Shown in pieces: positions 45,926 to 58,399 of a stretch of 64,000 nt of DNA. The stretch lies in assembly GCA_050084985.1 (NCBI GenBank), contig JBITNC010000001.1:13082001-13146000 (forward strand), given 5' to 3'. Every line of letters begins with the position of its first letter. Position 1 is the first letter of the stretch. The notes under the pieces are model-generated. The model saw nothing but the letters and a program-made list of their open reading frames with translations. It was not told the DNA's origin and did no database searches. Source of the DNA: Nageia nagi (taxonomy: Eukaryota; Pinophyta). Made by a program: the position numbers and the translations under genes.

Positions 45926-46320
45926 AAAAGCTTCATGTATTTTGTAGGAAAAATCATAACAAGTCAAAAACCTACTATTATTTTGTATGATCATGAAGTT
46001 AAACATTCGAATGAGGCACATGGGGAAGATATACCTTTTCATATCATAGCTAAAGTACATGGAAGAATTTTTAAGAGAATCTTGATTGATCAAGGTTCAA
46101 TAATAAACATTATTTCAATAACAACTTGTAAGAATCTAAACCTCCCCTTTTCACATATATGTATGCCATCACTAGAACTAAAAGCATTTAATGATGCTTT
46201 ATGTTCAAAAATTGGATCAATCTCATTACCTATTAATGTAGGGTCTAAAATAGTATAGATAAGGTTACAAGTAATCGAAAAAGATATCATATTATTAGGG
46301 AGGCCTTGAATTAGGGATAT
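45926..46320 (+). pseudogene. G2 aspartic protease
   Basis: An open segment (45935-46258) shows PTIILYDHEVKHSNEAHG, FHIIAKVHGRIFKRI and the active-site segment LIDQGSIINIIS, then LKAFNDALCSKIGSISLPIN and, after TAG, RLQVIEKDIILLGRP-like. The D-x-G-S active loop reads D-Q-G-S. It lies directly between Gag and the linker, as in OG. After it the reading continues with PSTYHNCLKYIHKGVVHYVP (46319 onward), which OG also has (PSTYHGCLKYIYKDKVHCV). Confidence 0.85.
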
Positions 46321-46639
46321 GCAATGTGTACCATCAACATATCATAATTGTTTGAAGTATATTCACAAGGGTGTAGTACATTATGTACCTAGGTTTCAAA
46401 ACCCATATTCATATTATAATAGTGCATATTTACCTAAAGAGGTATCTCTACTATCTACTCATTACTTTACGACACCAATACCAATTGAAGGAACATTGAC
46501 TATTGATATGGGTAAGAATAATTCTAAATCTTTAAGCACTTCAAAAGAAAAATATGTTATCAATCAAGAATCATCCAAAAATCAACAAAAGATTGATGAT
46601 AATTTGTAACCAAAAATAGAACCTACACAACAAGAAAGA

Positions 46640-47890
46640 CATACTTGGTAAGAAAGAGCATGTAAGTTAGATCAATTAAGCAACATTTCTTCATCAAAAA
46701 TTCCATCTCCCATTAATACATGATCAAAAAGTGATGATTATAAGTCATGAAATATTTACCTAGTAATAATAAAATTGTTGGATTTAGGTATAGGATAATT
46801 TGAAATTGATGATGTAATATTTAATATTCCTTATTCCCAAGATATGGGAAGACTTAAAGAATCTCCCAATGAAGTGGGGAAATTGATACCATTAGGAAGA
46901 ATTCCTAATCAAACTCTTTTTTTTTATTCAAACCATATAGAACCACCTTCAATTTCTTTACCTAAACCACATAAGGGTGCTTTTTGTAACTCATTAGAAT
47001 ACTTATCACCTTATGTAAGATCATTTTTCCAAAGATATTTCAATAAATGTCAATGGAAGGGACAAGGTTTAGTTCATTATGAACAAGGACCTCAATATAC
47101 AATTGATCTCTATTACCAATTACCAACTGATATAATAGGATTGGATTATAATGGTAAGAATAAAAAATAATTGTGTTGTGAAATAGTTGAGTTTGAACCA
47201 AAAAATCTTGAATATAAAAAACCATATGAAAAATCTAAAGGGATATCTAATGAATATAATTTAAAATATAAAATATTATCTTTGGAAATTTATTATCTAA
47301 CATTGTAGCAATTAACATGGTTGAGATCAAATAAATATCTAATTTGCATTCAAAAAAAATCTCTTTTGATTGGTTTGGGAGTGTTGAGTTTGAAATATCA
47401 AGTCCATTAAGCTCAAGTATTTCTTCAACATACTTCATGGTAGATGAAGATATCATGGACTTTACACTCATTTTCAAACAAGCCACAATACAAGAATTCA
47501 AAGATATAGATACTATACTACAAACCTCTAAATTCACCATAAATACAACCTTGGAGGACTAAGATTTAGGTGAATATGAAGAATACAACTTAAATGATAA
47601 CAATTGGATTCTAGTACCCAATCAATTGGAAGAAGGGTCTCATATGTTAATAGAAGAAACCATCGATGTAGATTTAAGAGATAATCATAACAACCCAAAG
47701 ATTATTCAATTAGGGAAATCACTAATCAAATATGAAATATAATAATTTATATCTATACTTAAATAAAAACAAAATATATTTGCATGGCCATACGCTAATA
47801 TGATAGGATTGGATTCAAACATGGTGGTAACCTAGGTATTAAATAAGATGTTAAGCTAGTTAAATAGAAATTACACAAAATGCATCCCAT
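46640..47890 (+). pseudogene. G2 linker, G-patch-like block and start of RT region
   Basis: 46844-47170 is open: MGRLKESPNEVGKLIPLGRI, then YFNKCQWKGQGLVHYEQGP (G-patch-like), then LPTDIIGLDYNGKN. After an acidic linker comes IFAWPYANMIGLDSNMV (about 47780), the DVFAWSYEDMPGLDP-like entry to Ty3 RT, and KCIP-x-KH near 47870. The rest of RT, RNase H and integrase is missing. The next sequence is the 3' end of the antisense PMD copy, so G2 has an internal deletion at about 47.9 kb. Confidence 0.75.
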
Positions 47891-47999
47891 AAAAACATTT
47901 GACACACATTCATCATGATCCATCCTTATTATTTTTCCAAACATACTAATCAATGTATAGTTTACCTATATCATATTCCACATATCCCTTGGGATTTGA

Positions 48000-50562
48000 C
48001 TTCCCTACATACCCTGCATTCACCTTGTACATTCCCTAGTGCTCATATAGAGCATCATACTCCATCATTAGATATAGATACAAATCACTTTTTTTATTTG
48101 TTTAATAGTGTTAAACATAAAATCCTATCTATGGAAGCCTTTTTGAGTCTTTTGGATAGATTCTATCATGACCTCAAAATTTTCTTTTGGGTAAGCATCA
48201 CTATTAATCATGATCCATGCTAGGGAACTTGCATAATTTATTATATACTTGATGAAGAGTTTCTCCAAAATCTCATTTTCTTATTTTCTAAACCAAATAT
48301 CATATGGAGGATTACAATCAATGACCATATAAATACATTCTTATGTCAACTCATTACATTCTATGGTCTACCTTTATCTCTCAATGTATTGGTACCACCT
48401 TATGCCTCACTAGTCGTAGTAGCTGGAAGTGTATAGATATCCAAAGGGATGTAACCTAAGGGAGTAATAGGATACTCCAAACTAGGTGTATATATTGGAA
48501 CACCCACTAATCATATATCAAATAATCCTTGATAATAATCCCTCTACCTAAATATATCCCTAACAAAAGTGAATGAGTGTCTCTCCATGCCTACTACAAT
48601 CCCATTTGCTCCTGCCTGTTATATTGATTGCATCATAGCTCATGCTATGTCCCTCTCCTACCTATACCTATCTTGATCCTCTCCATACATGAGCCTACCC
48701 TCATCTATGTTCCTAAATTGCTAGAGCTAATCATGTAAAGAATCATTATCTTAACAAGACTATTCAAGGAGTGATCATGATTTTCCAAGTAAAAAACTTG
48801 AGCTCATTAATCTTGCCAAATAATGAGTCATAGCTACGAACCTATGGGATTGGTACCTCCTCCTCTAGAGCTCCCTCATCCATGCCAACCTCATCTCCAT
48901 CCTATGTCTCCATCATAGGTACATCCTCTGTAGAACCTTTCTTATTTTCATACTCCTCCTATATGCTAGATCCTACACTTGGATTCTCCACATGCTATAA
49001 TACTTGAGGACCCTAGTCTCCCTCATCAACCTCCTCCATCTCATTCTACCATCAAGTAACAAAAACCTCTATCAACCCTACATCATTTGCATCTGATTCC
49101 TCAACATCCTCATCCCTTATAGGATCAAACTCAATGTAAACCAAGGGATTAAGACACTCCATGAGAAGGGTTCCCTCTCTCTGATACCTCATAGGCTCTA
49201 AAAGAACATCTTGCATAAGCCCAAACTATCACTTGACATGATCAAAGTAGAAATACTCAAGAAAATTGATCTATCAACCATTAAGAACCCAGGCCTATCT
49301 AGTACCTACAAGCTCAACCTCGAGCTCATCCCATACTTTATATAAGTGGTAGGGTCAAAACCTGATGTGATTAAGAATGAGTTGACTAAGAATACCTTGG
49401 TAAAAATGAATAAATCTAAGAAAACCACCTATAATATAAATATAAAATTCCTCCTACCATATCAAAATGCCTATAAAATACTATTCATGATCTATAAAAC
49501 TAGGAACATGAAGTCTATGAAGGTGTCTAATAGTAATATGCTTGTAAGCCCATGCTGTATAGTGATAGTCATTAACAATGAGGTTATATGATTCTATGAG
49601 TAAAAGAATAGCTCTCTATAGCACTATTCCAACAAACTAGGAGCCTAAGAAAAAATATTACCATGTTGCATCATGTCTGCAACAATAGGAAGTAACAACC
49701 AAGAAATCTACCACTACCTATGTTAGAAAAAGTGTAACATTATATCAACCCCATCAAAAATGAAAGTCTAATACTCCCTTTTTGATCATCATGTCAGCAT
49801 TATAGATACTTGATCCCACCTGATATGACCTTAAATATGATCATATCTAACTTATCAACTCCATACAAATAGAAAATAGTTGATTGAATGTTGTTTCTAT
49901 CAACAATATATTGAATCCTTTGGCTATGAAAGGGTAAGTGGTATAGAATATGGATATCCTCCACTATGATAGTCATCTCCCTTATCCAAATATGGGAAGT
50001 ATAAGTGGTGGAGTCTCACCTCTCAAGAAAATCTTCCATGAGATGGTACTACCAATTAATGCAACCCAAATAAGTTCCAACACTAAAACCCACACTCTAA
50101 AGAAATGTGTGGTCTCTAGCAGTAAGGAATGGATGACCCTCCTAAAGAATTGTGGGGTAATGACCTCTAGGATTGAATACATCTCAAACCTAGAACAAGG
50201 ATAAATTAATATATAATTCTAATTTATGTCTAAATCTAAGTTTAAAAAAAATTGACTTAAAATTCAAACATTAGTGATTAGGTGGCCAAGTAGCACCAAC
50301 AACCTTGAAACCATTCAGCCCTAGCTAGTGACCATGGTTGAGACACCCAAAATGGGTCAAAAATGCCAAAATCTAAGCTAAATGCAAATTCTAAGCAATT
50401 TAAAAATACCTAAATGTAAAAATAATGACCCTTATAGTTTTCAATTTTTAAATTAAGCTTTAAAAATAGCATATTAAGTATAAAATTAAAAAGGGAGTTT
50501 TAAAACCCTACCTCCTCTTTGATTGGCCACATCTGGATAGCTGGTCTCTTCCTCAATGGTAT
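48000..50562 (-). pseudogene. Second PMD (MAIN-like) gene copy, antisense to G2
   Basis: Minus strand. Exon 1 is 50562-50512 (17 codons with ATA for the start ATG, PLRKRPAIQMWPIKEE), the intron 50511-50190 (GTAGGG...TTCTAG, 322 nt, phase 0) and exon 2 from 50189 (DVFNPRGHYPTIL-x-EG). It aligns with OG PMD throughout: DHTFL-x-SVGFSVGTYLG, an REMTIIVEDIHILYHLPFHSQ block, YRELFFYS, the acidic tail (49.1-48.9 kb), SYDSLFGKINEL near 48820 and a decayed C-terminus to about 48.0 kb. There are many stops and frameshifts. Unlike OG, the splice donor is intact and the start is lost. It lies downstream of G2 pol and antisense to it, the same arrangement as in OG. Confidence 0.8.
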
Positions 50563-51150
50563 GCTAACTCATGAAAAGTGATGAGGCAACTAAGTAGGTA
50601 TTCCATAAAGATAAAAGTGTGATAAGATGATAAGAACTTGGAAAAATTACAAAAGAAAAATGAGAGAATGATAACTTACTTTGTCTTTTTATTTGATCAT
50701 GATGTCGGATGTTGATGATTTTAAGTCATACACTAGAGATTGAGGTGGGATGTTGGCGACTTGACCCAAAAACTAAATACCCATAAAAATTCAAATTTTT
50801 CAAAAAAATGAAAACTATAAAAATGCAAAAAATATTTAAGCCCTCTTTTTAGCATTCTATCAAGAGTCTCGATAAGGTAAACATAAAAATATGTATGTAT
50901 ACAAGTATATATATATATACAAAAATGGTTAAAGCCCTATTTAGGCACCTTTTCATGGATCTTTGATGAGATAACAAAATATATTGAAAATAAAAAATAA
51001 AAATAATCAAATCTTCTACTTATTAAAATAATTAAAATTACATATCAAAAATAAATTGAATCTCATAAATGATTCAAATTTTAAAAAATCGAATATGATT
51101 AAAATGCATGGTATGACCTTCTATGTAAGATCATCATGTACCCTTTGTAG
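50563..51150 (+). other. G2 3' region upstream of PMD copy 2
   Basis: AT-rich non-coding DNA. Near 50700-50760 it has the microrepeat words also found before the OG PMD (GTCGGATGTTGATGA, GGATGTTGGCGACTT). A (TA)n stretch is at 50910. I found no clear 3' LTR start for G2 here. Confidence 0.45.
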
Positions 51151-51887
51151 ACTCTAAATTGTGCAAATATATGAATAAATACATAAATAAATAAATGGTA
51201 TATGAATATAATGATTATACAATAACATTCTCTTTATCAAATACATAATGAATATTCATGAAACATATAAACTTGATACAAAGTAAGCAAGTAGCCAATT
51301 TGTGTACAATCCTCAAAGTAGAACAATAATGAATCTTTAGAGGATTGTGATCAAACTTCAAATGAGCTTGCAATGAATGTTTTCTAGAATGGTACCATGA
51401 GTCATTCCCCTAAATCTGGACCTCCTGATCTAATAGGTGCATAATGCTAGTGGCATGAGAATGGTACATCATTAGTTGCATGGAACTTGATGATTCATGT
51501 AGCATGAAAAGGGGAGATAACAAAGCTCAAAGAGTATAACAAATTTCTCAAGATAGATGGTGTCAAGAGACACTGTAAGTTTTATGTTTAGGACAACCAC
51601 CTATCAAAGAGATCTGATAGGGATGTCAACCTTCACCTCCCATATTTATAACCTACAAGGAAATAAAAAGGAGTGAAAGTCAAAATATAGAAATAACAAT
51701 AATATTTCCTATATTCAATATAATTTAAAATATAACCCATGGTATATGATATTACTTTGGTCATAACACATGGTATTGCATTGTAATAACAATTCATCTT
51801 GATTTATGTATTATTTACAATTAATCATTTAATGATTCTAAATGTGATTTATTAAATAAATAATAAATCATTTTTAGGCATCTACAT
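51150..51887 (-). repeat. Related LTR, start at 51887 (left limit uncertain)
   Basis: Minus strand begins TGTAGATGCCTAAAAATG, a one-step variant of the TGTAGACACC(T)AAAAATG start of G1, G2 and OG. It is preceded by a purine run (AAAGAAGGGAAAAA). A TATA-like TTATAAATAT is near 51645. The left end was not located. It is probably the 3' LTR of another minus-strand element whose interior starts at 51888. Confidence 0.5.
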
Positions 51888-53185
51888 TTTTCCCTTCTTT
51901 GGATATGAAATGAAAGCATTGAAATTGCATAATCCAAACAAGTCTATAGAATAGAAAAAAAATTTCAATAGTAAAGTGAACTTCCCTATTTTGATTGATA
52001 TACTAAATAAGGTATGTTTTTTGCCTCCTTTTGGTCTTAGTTACCCATAGCTCATACTACATCAGGTAAGTAAGCCAAAAATAGGAGTCCCTCTATGAGG
52101 TGTGTGGTCTATGCCAATCCTACTCACCTGAACAAACCCTGTAGAACAAATCAACATATACCTACATAGATCACATCCATTAAAGAATAAATAATGTAAA
52201 TAGCAAGGATGAAATAAATATAATATGCAATGTATAATTATGGCTGATGTGACTCATAATATTATAAACCATTATATAGACTACTGTGATAGATAACTCA
52301 TAGTATATGAAGAGCAAGCACATGAGGTCCTTTGTTATGCCCCAAGTTCATAATATCCATGATGTATAAACTACTATGATAGATAACTCATAGTCTATAG
52401 GTGTCAAGTTGTTGAGAAATTTTAATGAATCACTCTTGAAATAATCCTATAATTGATAAGAGATGTTACTCATGGAGTGACCATGGATTTAAAAGAATTT
52501 ATTAATCAAAAATAATATTTAGCTTTCATAAATATGCCATATATTCAATCATTCAATAGCCTAATACTTCAATTTGCACAAATTTCAAAGTGAATACATG
52601 TTGTTGACAGCGTGGTATGCCTAAAATTTTATGATCATGTTTTTAACAATTTTGATCCTTGTCCATAGAATATTACATATGCAAAAAAGAATCATAAAAA
52701 TGAGGAAATATTAAATGAAATTTCAATATGTCCCAATTACAAATAATTTGTAGACATTACATGCCATTCAAAATGTTAGTTTTTTCATATGAAGCACAAA
52801 AATTCAATTAAAAATTCAATTGATGATCATACATATCATTTTGCATCATTTCAAATTGAAAATAATAACATAATTTGTCATAATATTTTCAAGATTCAGC
52901 ATATATTAGCAACTTTTGACCATGTAACCAATTTATCCAAAAAATGCTTGTAAAATAAAAACTTCATCATTTTGAACTTGTAATACTATGGAATCATAGC
53001 AATCATTTGAAATCATAATTAATTAAATCTTGTCCATGTTGCTAGCGATGCTTAAATGGATAATTTAATCTTTAAGAAAAATGGTGCATCTAATTAGCAA
53101 TGAAACATGGATTTTCAAGTATATAGCAATTGTAAACTATGCATAATTTTAGAATTGAAAAATTATTTATAAAAAAATAAAGAAT
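51888..53185. other. Non-coding 3' region of the element with LTR start at 51887
   Basis: AT-rich with no ORF. It contains two copies of a TACT(G/A)TGATAGATAACTCATAGT word (about 52282 and 52371). It ends where sequence matching the G7 LTR begins. Confidence 0.4.
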
Positions 53186-54560
53186 TATTTACAAATGTAC
53201 AACTTCAATCTATAATTATGCTAGATTGCGTAATGACTTAGTACAATCAATGCCAATGTCTAGAAATATGCAAACTCCAAATCTTTGTACTTTCTCAACT
53301 GTAATCCCTCATATTTATCTTTTACTATATCCTACTACAACTATAGCTAATTATTGAGCTATGGTCTATCAGCTTGATTGGTATGGTTTGTTTCTATGCT
53401 TTTTTGGCAGCCATCTAACTCTCTACAACCATTTATGAAGATCACTATAGCTCTATGTTATAATAACTATGAGGGAAATGAAAGACATAACATTGAAACC
53501 TAAGGAAGAACTGCTAATACCACATGGAAATGAGTCAAATTTGACACATTGAAAAATCCTGAAGGGTCAAACACTCTTAATTAAGTGGACTTGAATGTTT
53601 CCCTTATCTCATAGTTCTCTTTTCAACTTAGTGGGTCTTACTTGCTCTGATGGGTTCTATTGGTTAACTAGGAGTTGCCTTATCACCTATTGATTTTCAA
53701 TAAATGATGTAATGTCATCGCTCAAAATTCATGAGGTCTATAGAATGGACTCACTAAAATATTTCTCATTGTTTGGTCCCTTAGTAACACTCGTTGATGG
53801 ACTAACTTAGTTCCCATTGATTTTTGGTGTATGGTACAACTTCTTCTTTGGAAATCCACAAGCTCTAGAGCATACCCGTTGACTCATATTACAATATTAC
53901 CCAAAAAAAATACTCAAGTCTATAGAACCTATATCTTACAAACTTGGACTCCTATAAGACCTGGACTTGGACTTATACACTTACTTCCCTTACATATTAC
54001 CTCCCAAATAAGACTTAGACAAAATAAAACTAGCTTTCATTTCATACCTATGTATAGTTACTTGAGAAGACCCAATTGTGTAGTAGGAAAAATATATAAG
54101 ACTTATTTACATAACAACACTAGGTAATAAGCCCTAGAAAATACTTAGCTATTTTTAAATATTGATACTTATTATCATGGATTATTTACAATTCTTGGAT
54201 CTGATCCAAATTACTAGAAAAATAATGCTCACCCTAAACAAGTTGGCAGTTTTAACTAATATTTACAATACAACAATATTAAGACCCAATAATGTAAACA
54301 TGACACAGAATTTCCTAGACTTAATAAAACTTGATAAAAATAACTAAGTATAAATACTATACACTTATTATAGTACTTACAAAATAATGAAAGAGGAGTA
54401 AGAAATGGGAATTAAAAGCATGGATCTTATTGAGAAAGAATGAATGAAAGAAAGAATAAAAGAATAGCAAAACATTACCCTTCTTATAGAGTGTAATTAT
54501 GAAAGAATAATAGCCTTATGGTGGTTGTCAAGGTCTTTAGTCTACTGAAGAATAGAACCC
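53186..54560 (-). repeat. G7 3' LTR, truncated (right limit approximate)
   Basis: 53186-53457 matches 63729-64000 at roughly 85% by eye (ATTTACAAATGTACAA, CTATAGCTAATTAT, GGCTTGATTGGTATGG). The first 600 bp of the right LTR (63125-63728) have no counterpart to the left of 53186, so this copy is truncated. The right limit is set by the start of coding-like sequence and is uncertain because the partner LTR runs off the window. Confidence 0.6.
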
Positions 54561-54619
54561 TTATTTTCCACTTCCACTCACTTTCCCAAATGTATTGTTT
54601 GGCAAGACTTTAAGTAGTG

Positions 54620-56540
54620 GAACTAATTTTGAAGGAAGCAGAGATTACAACTTCTTGTATAGATCCTTTAAATATTGATTTTCTATTTGTGAAAAAATAA
54701 GGCATGCTTGTATCTTACCTAAATTTACTCCAAATCTCATCAGCACATTCTCCAATCTTCTAGCATACAAGAATCTTGATACTGCTTCTTGGGCTAAGTT
54801 ATTTATTGCTTGCAGTTCTAAAATTTGTTTCTCATATAATGATTATTCTAAAAATTATTTGTTATTTGCTGCCCATCAATCAATTCAACCCTATACATTT
54901 GGTTCCTCCCAAAATTTGGGATCCTTCAATTGAATTAAAGAAAGAAATAATCTATTTACAAATTTGATCTTTATCTTTAATTGATATTTCTCCAAGTCTA
55001 CTCTAAACACTAAACCTTGCAAATCATAGATATCCTTGGTCCTTTTTAGAATGGTTTGTCTAGGTCTTGGAGTAATTACGGCCAAATATTTCTTATTTTA
55101 GGCCCTAATACAACTTTGCATACCTTTAATCATTGATTTGGGGATTATTAGGGTCAATTTATGAAGTACAATCTAAGAAACATACTATTGGAGAGCTTGT
55201 TCTATTTGATTCTTCAAAAGATGTAGTTGGGAGATGCTAACCAATTTCTCTCCTATCTACTCAACTAGGGTTTTTCTAAAATTCTTGAAAATATTGAGTA
55301 GCTTAACCTTATCATCATTTAGTACTTTATTTATTACTACTATCTTCTTCAACTCCTCTTCAATATACTAAGCCTTTTGCTTTTCAATGATTATGGCTTT
55401 AGACTTTAGGTTTTCAATCTATGTTTTTATGTTTTCCACCTCATCCTTAGCCTCTTTAAGACTCTTTTAATTATCATACTTTTGTTTGGATAATTTCTCT
55501 ATTAAATCTTTATTTTGATCTTGCAACTTAGATGACATTTTATCTCTCTGGGAGCAGTCATTCTTATATTGATCAATCTTTTTATTCAACTTCTCTATCT
55601 TATTCTCCATAGATTGGAGACTCTTTTTGATTGCCAAGGAAGTATTAACTAAAAAATTGGACTAGTCCATATCTAGAGCATTCTAGATATTTACATTTAT
55701 CATAGTTGTGGGGGTTGTGTCTAATTCCCCTTCTTTGAAAGGATCTGAGCAATTTTGATATACCCTATTTTTGTCACTTTACTTAAAATTCTCACTTGTT
55801 TCTCTAGGAACATAGGGGGTTTATTAATTAATGTTTCCTAATATATGGGCTCCACTACTTGAGTAGAAAAAATAATTTTTATTTCCTATTATGAGGTTTT
55901 GAAAAAAGGAATAAAAGAATGGGGAGAAGCACTTGCTCCCAAGGTGGACATCGGAGTATCCTGAGTAGGCTTCTATGTTGCTTTCTCTGGAGAGGCTATA
56001 ATATGTACATACTCTTCTTCTTCATCTATCTAGGAGTTTTCTTTTTTAGGTGCTTATATTTTAGGCTAAATTATTTCTTTTTAATTATATCCTTATCATC
56101 ATCATCATCTTTATCTCCACCCATATCACCTCCTACTAATGTGATAACACCTATGCCTAGTGCATTTCCTCACCCATGTTACACTTCATTTCTTGAGTAT
56201 CTTGATAAATAATTGTATCAATGCTTTGGAACCTTTAGGTTTCTTCAACATCCATTAGTTCAATTTCCCTTATACTTGGTTCAAGCTAATCTTGGCTTAT
56301 TTCTCAGGGGAAAGGGAATTGGGTACTTTTTACCATAGAAGGTTTAGTGCTATGTGCCTTCTTTTCTAGCATTTATTTTTCTCTAGGGTATATTATGCTT
56401 GTGATAGCATTATGATTCTTCTTCTTCTCTTTGAAAAAACTCTCAAGAAGTAGTAGTTATTTCTATTTTCATTTTTTGATGCTATCATAAACTACAAGCT
56501 TCTTCTGCTCTTCTCTTCCTTAGGTTTTGTAGCTTCCATA
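54620..56540 (-). pseudogene. G7 extra downstream ORF, coiled-coil protein
   Basis: Minus-strand coding-like sequence after integrase. It begins near 56540 (MEATKPKEEKSRRSL), is poorly preserved for 900 bp, then has a long coiled coil at about 55560-55270 (RDKMSSKLQDQNKDLIEKLS, KSLKEAKDEVENIKT, IENLKSKAIIIEKQKA, EEELKKIVVINKVLNDDKV). It continues through FRKTLVE, KLVSISQLHLLKNQIEQAL and PRPRQTILKRTKDIYDLQGL to LYARRLENVLMRFGV and a final helix near 54650. It has stops and frameshifts but keeps heptad-like spacing. I do not recognise the family. Position after integrase and sense orientation match accessory ORFs of other large plant Ty3 elements. Confidence 0.6.
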
Positions 56541-56999
56541 GACAATATGCTTTGCAAATATGGAAAGCTCAAACTCCAAAATTTGTTAGGTGAGGAAATA
56601 AGAGTTCAAGGATTATGTTTTATTTGCTTAAGGTTTGTGATTAACATCTATTAATGGTAATTAATGTACAAGAAATGTCAAGGTTTGCACAACATGTGAT
56701 GTCAGGGATGATAGGCAAGATCATATTTAATACAAATGCACTGGATTCAAATTGGAAGGTAAGGCATGATTGGTGGTTTTTTTGAGAAAATATACTCTTA
56801 CATGTCATCCTTTTCATAATATGATTTATATCATTTGATTTTAACCTCCACCATGCTTAGTTAATGTGAGAATTAATGGCTAACTACCTCCTTAGGAAGT
56901 GTACCATTGGTGAACCAATATATATAATAAAATTTTTTTTTTTTTAAATAATAATAAAAAGAAATATTGGAGTATTTACACTATACAATCTTAGTGGGT

Positions 57000-58230
57000 G
57001 TTATGAAATTACCTAATCATCCAATAATATTTCAAATATATCATGTTCACTAGGATAGGTAGTTCTAAAGATCCAATAATGTCTTGAAGTTTGAATGCAT
57101 TGCTCTGTAAGGCCTAAATGATGATATAGGGCCCACTCCACAAGGAATCAAATTTTTGATATTTTTTGGGCTTTGCTCTTTCTTCATCCCATTTGAGGAC
57201 AATGTCTTTGACTTCAAACTTGAACAGGGAAGACTTTTTCTTATTGAACCACTTCTAAATAATCTATTGTCAATGCTAGAAGTACTGATATGCTTTGTTT
57301 TTGTCCTCTTACAACTTCATCAACTAATTGAATCTTAATTACAGTGACTCAAATTCATAGTCTTATATCCCTTGTAGAATTTTTAATGTAGGTAACTCAA
57401 GATGAATTGGCAATATTGGTCTCTTACCATAAACTAATGTATAAGGGGATATCCTAATAATTGATTTGACACTAATCCTATCTGCCCATAATGCATAATC
57501 TAGTTATGTATGCCACTGTATAGGATTCCCTTCAATTTTTCTTTTAATGATCCAAGTTAAGTTTTTATTTATTGATTATGCTAACCCATTTCCTTGTAGG
57601 TAATAGTTTGAAGAGAAAATCTACTAGATCCCATATTCATCAACAAAGTCTAACAAATTAGCACCAATAAATATAGGACCATTGTATGATATAATAGTCT
57701 ATTGGATGCTAAAATGAGTAATTAATATTTTGATCATCTCTATCACTTCCTCTTGATCTGCACTGTTACATGGTATAGCTTTTAACAATCTTGTGAAGTA
57801 GTCAGTTATAGTTAGAATAAACTTGTGTCCTACTAAAGTATTTGGGTTTATAACACCAATTAAGTCTAGATCCCATTGTTGGAAAGGTTTTCCAACAACC
57901 ACAAGCTTAAGAGGCATTGCAATTTGTATACTTTTTCTCACATATCTATCACATTTTTCACATTTTGAGGCTATCTTGAATGAATATTGAAACATAGTAG
58001 GCCAATAAAAGCCTACTTATAATATTTTTGTTACAATATTAGGATCACTATAGTGTCCCATAGAGAATCCATAATGAAATTCAAGTAAAATTCTCTAGGC
58101 TTCCTCATGAGTTACACATATTAATAAGGTCTAATCAAAATTCTTCCTATAAAGGTGGTAATCTATCATCACAAACTTCAATTCTTGTAATCTAAATCTT
58201 CTTCTTTGAAACCTATCTAAAAATTCAAGA
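57000..58230 (-). pseudogene. G7 integrase
   Basis: Integration enzyme. The zinc-binding end is H..H..C..C (EFHYGFSMGHYSDPN, GFYWPTMFQY, CEKCDRY; 58080-57940). The core starts QQWDLDLIGVINP (57870, first Asp). The second catalytic site reads IISYNGP where the family has D, and the Glu site reads GNGLA-stop-S. The segment WADRISVKSIIRISPYTLVYG is at about 57480-57420. The C-terminal domain is KWFNKKKSSLFKFEVKDIVL and KWDEERAKPKKYQKFDSLWS, with GPYIII near 57080. Two of three catalytic residues are lost. The open block 57995-57699 is the best preserved part. Confidence 0.88.
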
Positions 58231-58399
58231 TATTTTTTGGTTCTAAAATAAAAAATAAATTATTTTATGCAAGCACTCTCTTGATTAAGATGCTCCTCAT
58301 CCTCTATGATAACAATCATGTGTGTAGCCTTTGCTATATTTTCACAAAGGGATCTTACCCTTATTAGCTTAGTTGGTTTAATTACTATATCATATTTCA

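Noticed and set aside
47915-48223. A 102-codon plus-strand frame as a gene
   Set aside because: It is antisense to the decayed C-terminal part of the second PMD copy and has no recognisable motif.
50336-50360. GAGACACCCAAAATGGG as an LTR start for the missing G2 3' LTR
   Set aside because: It lies inside the PMD intron, lacks a TG terminus and purine tract, and the matching sequence does not continue.
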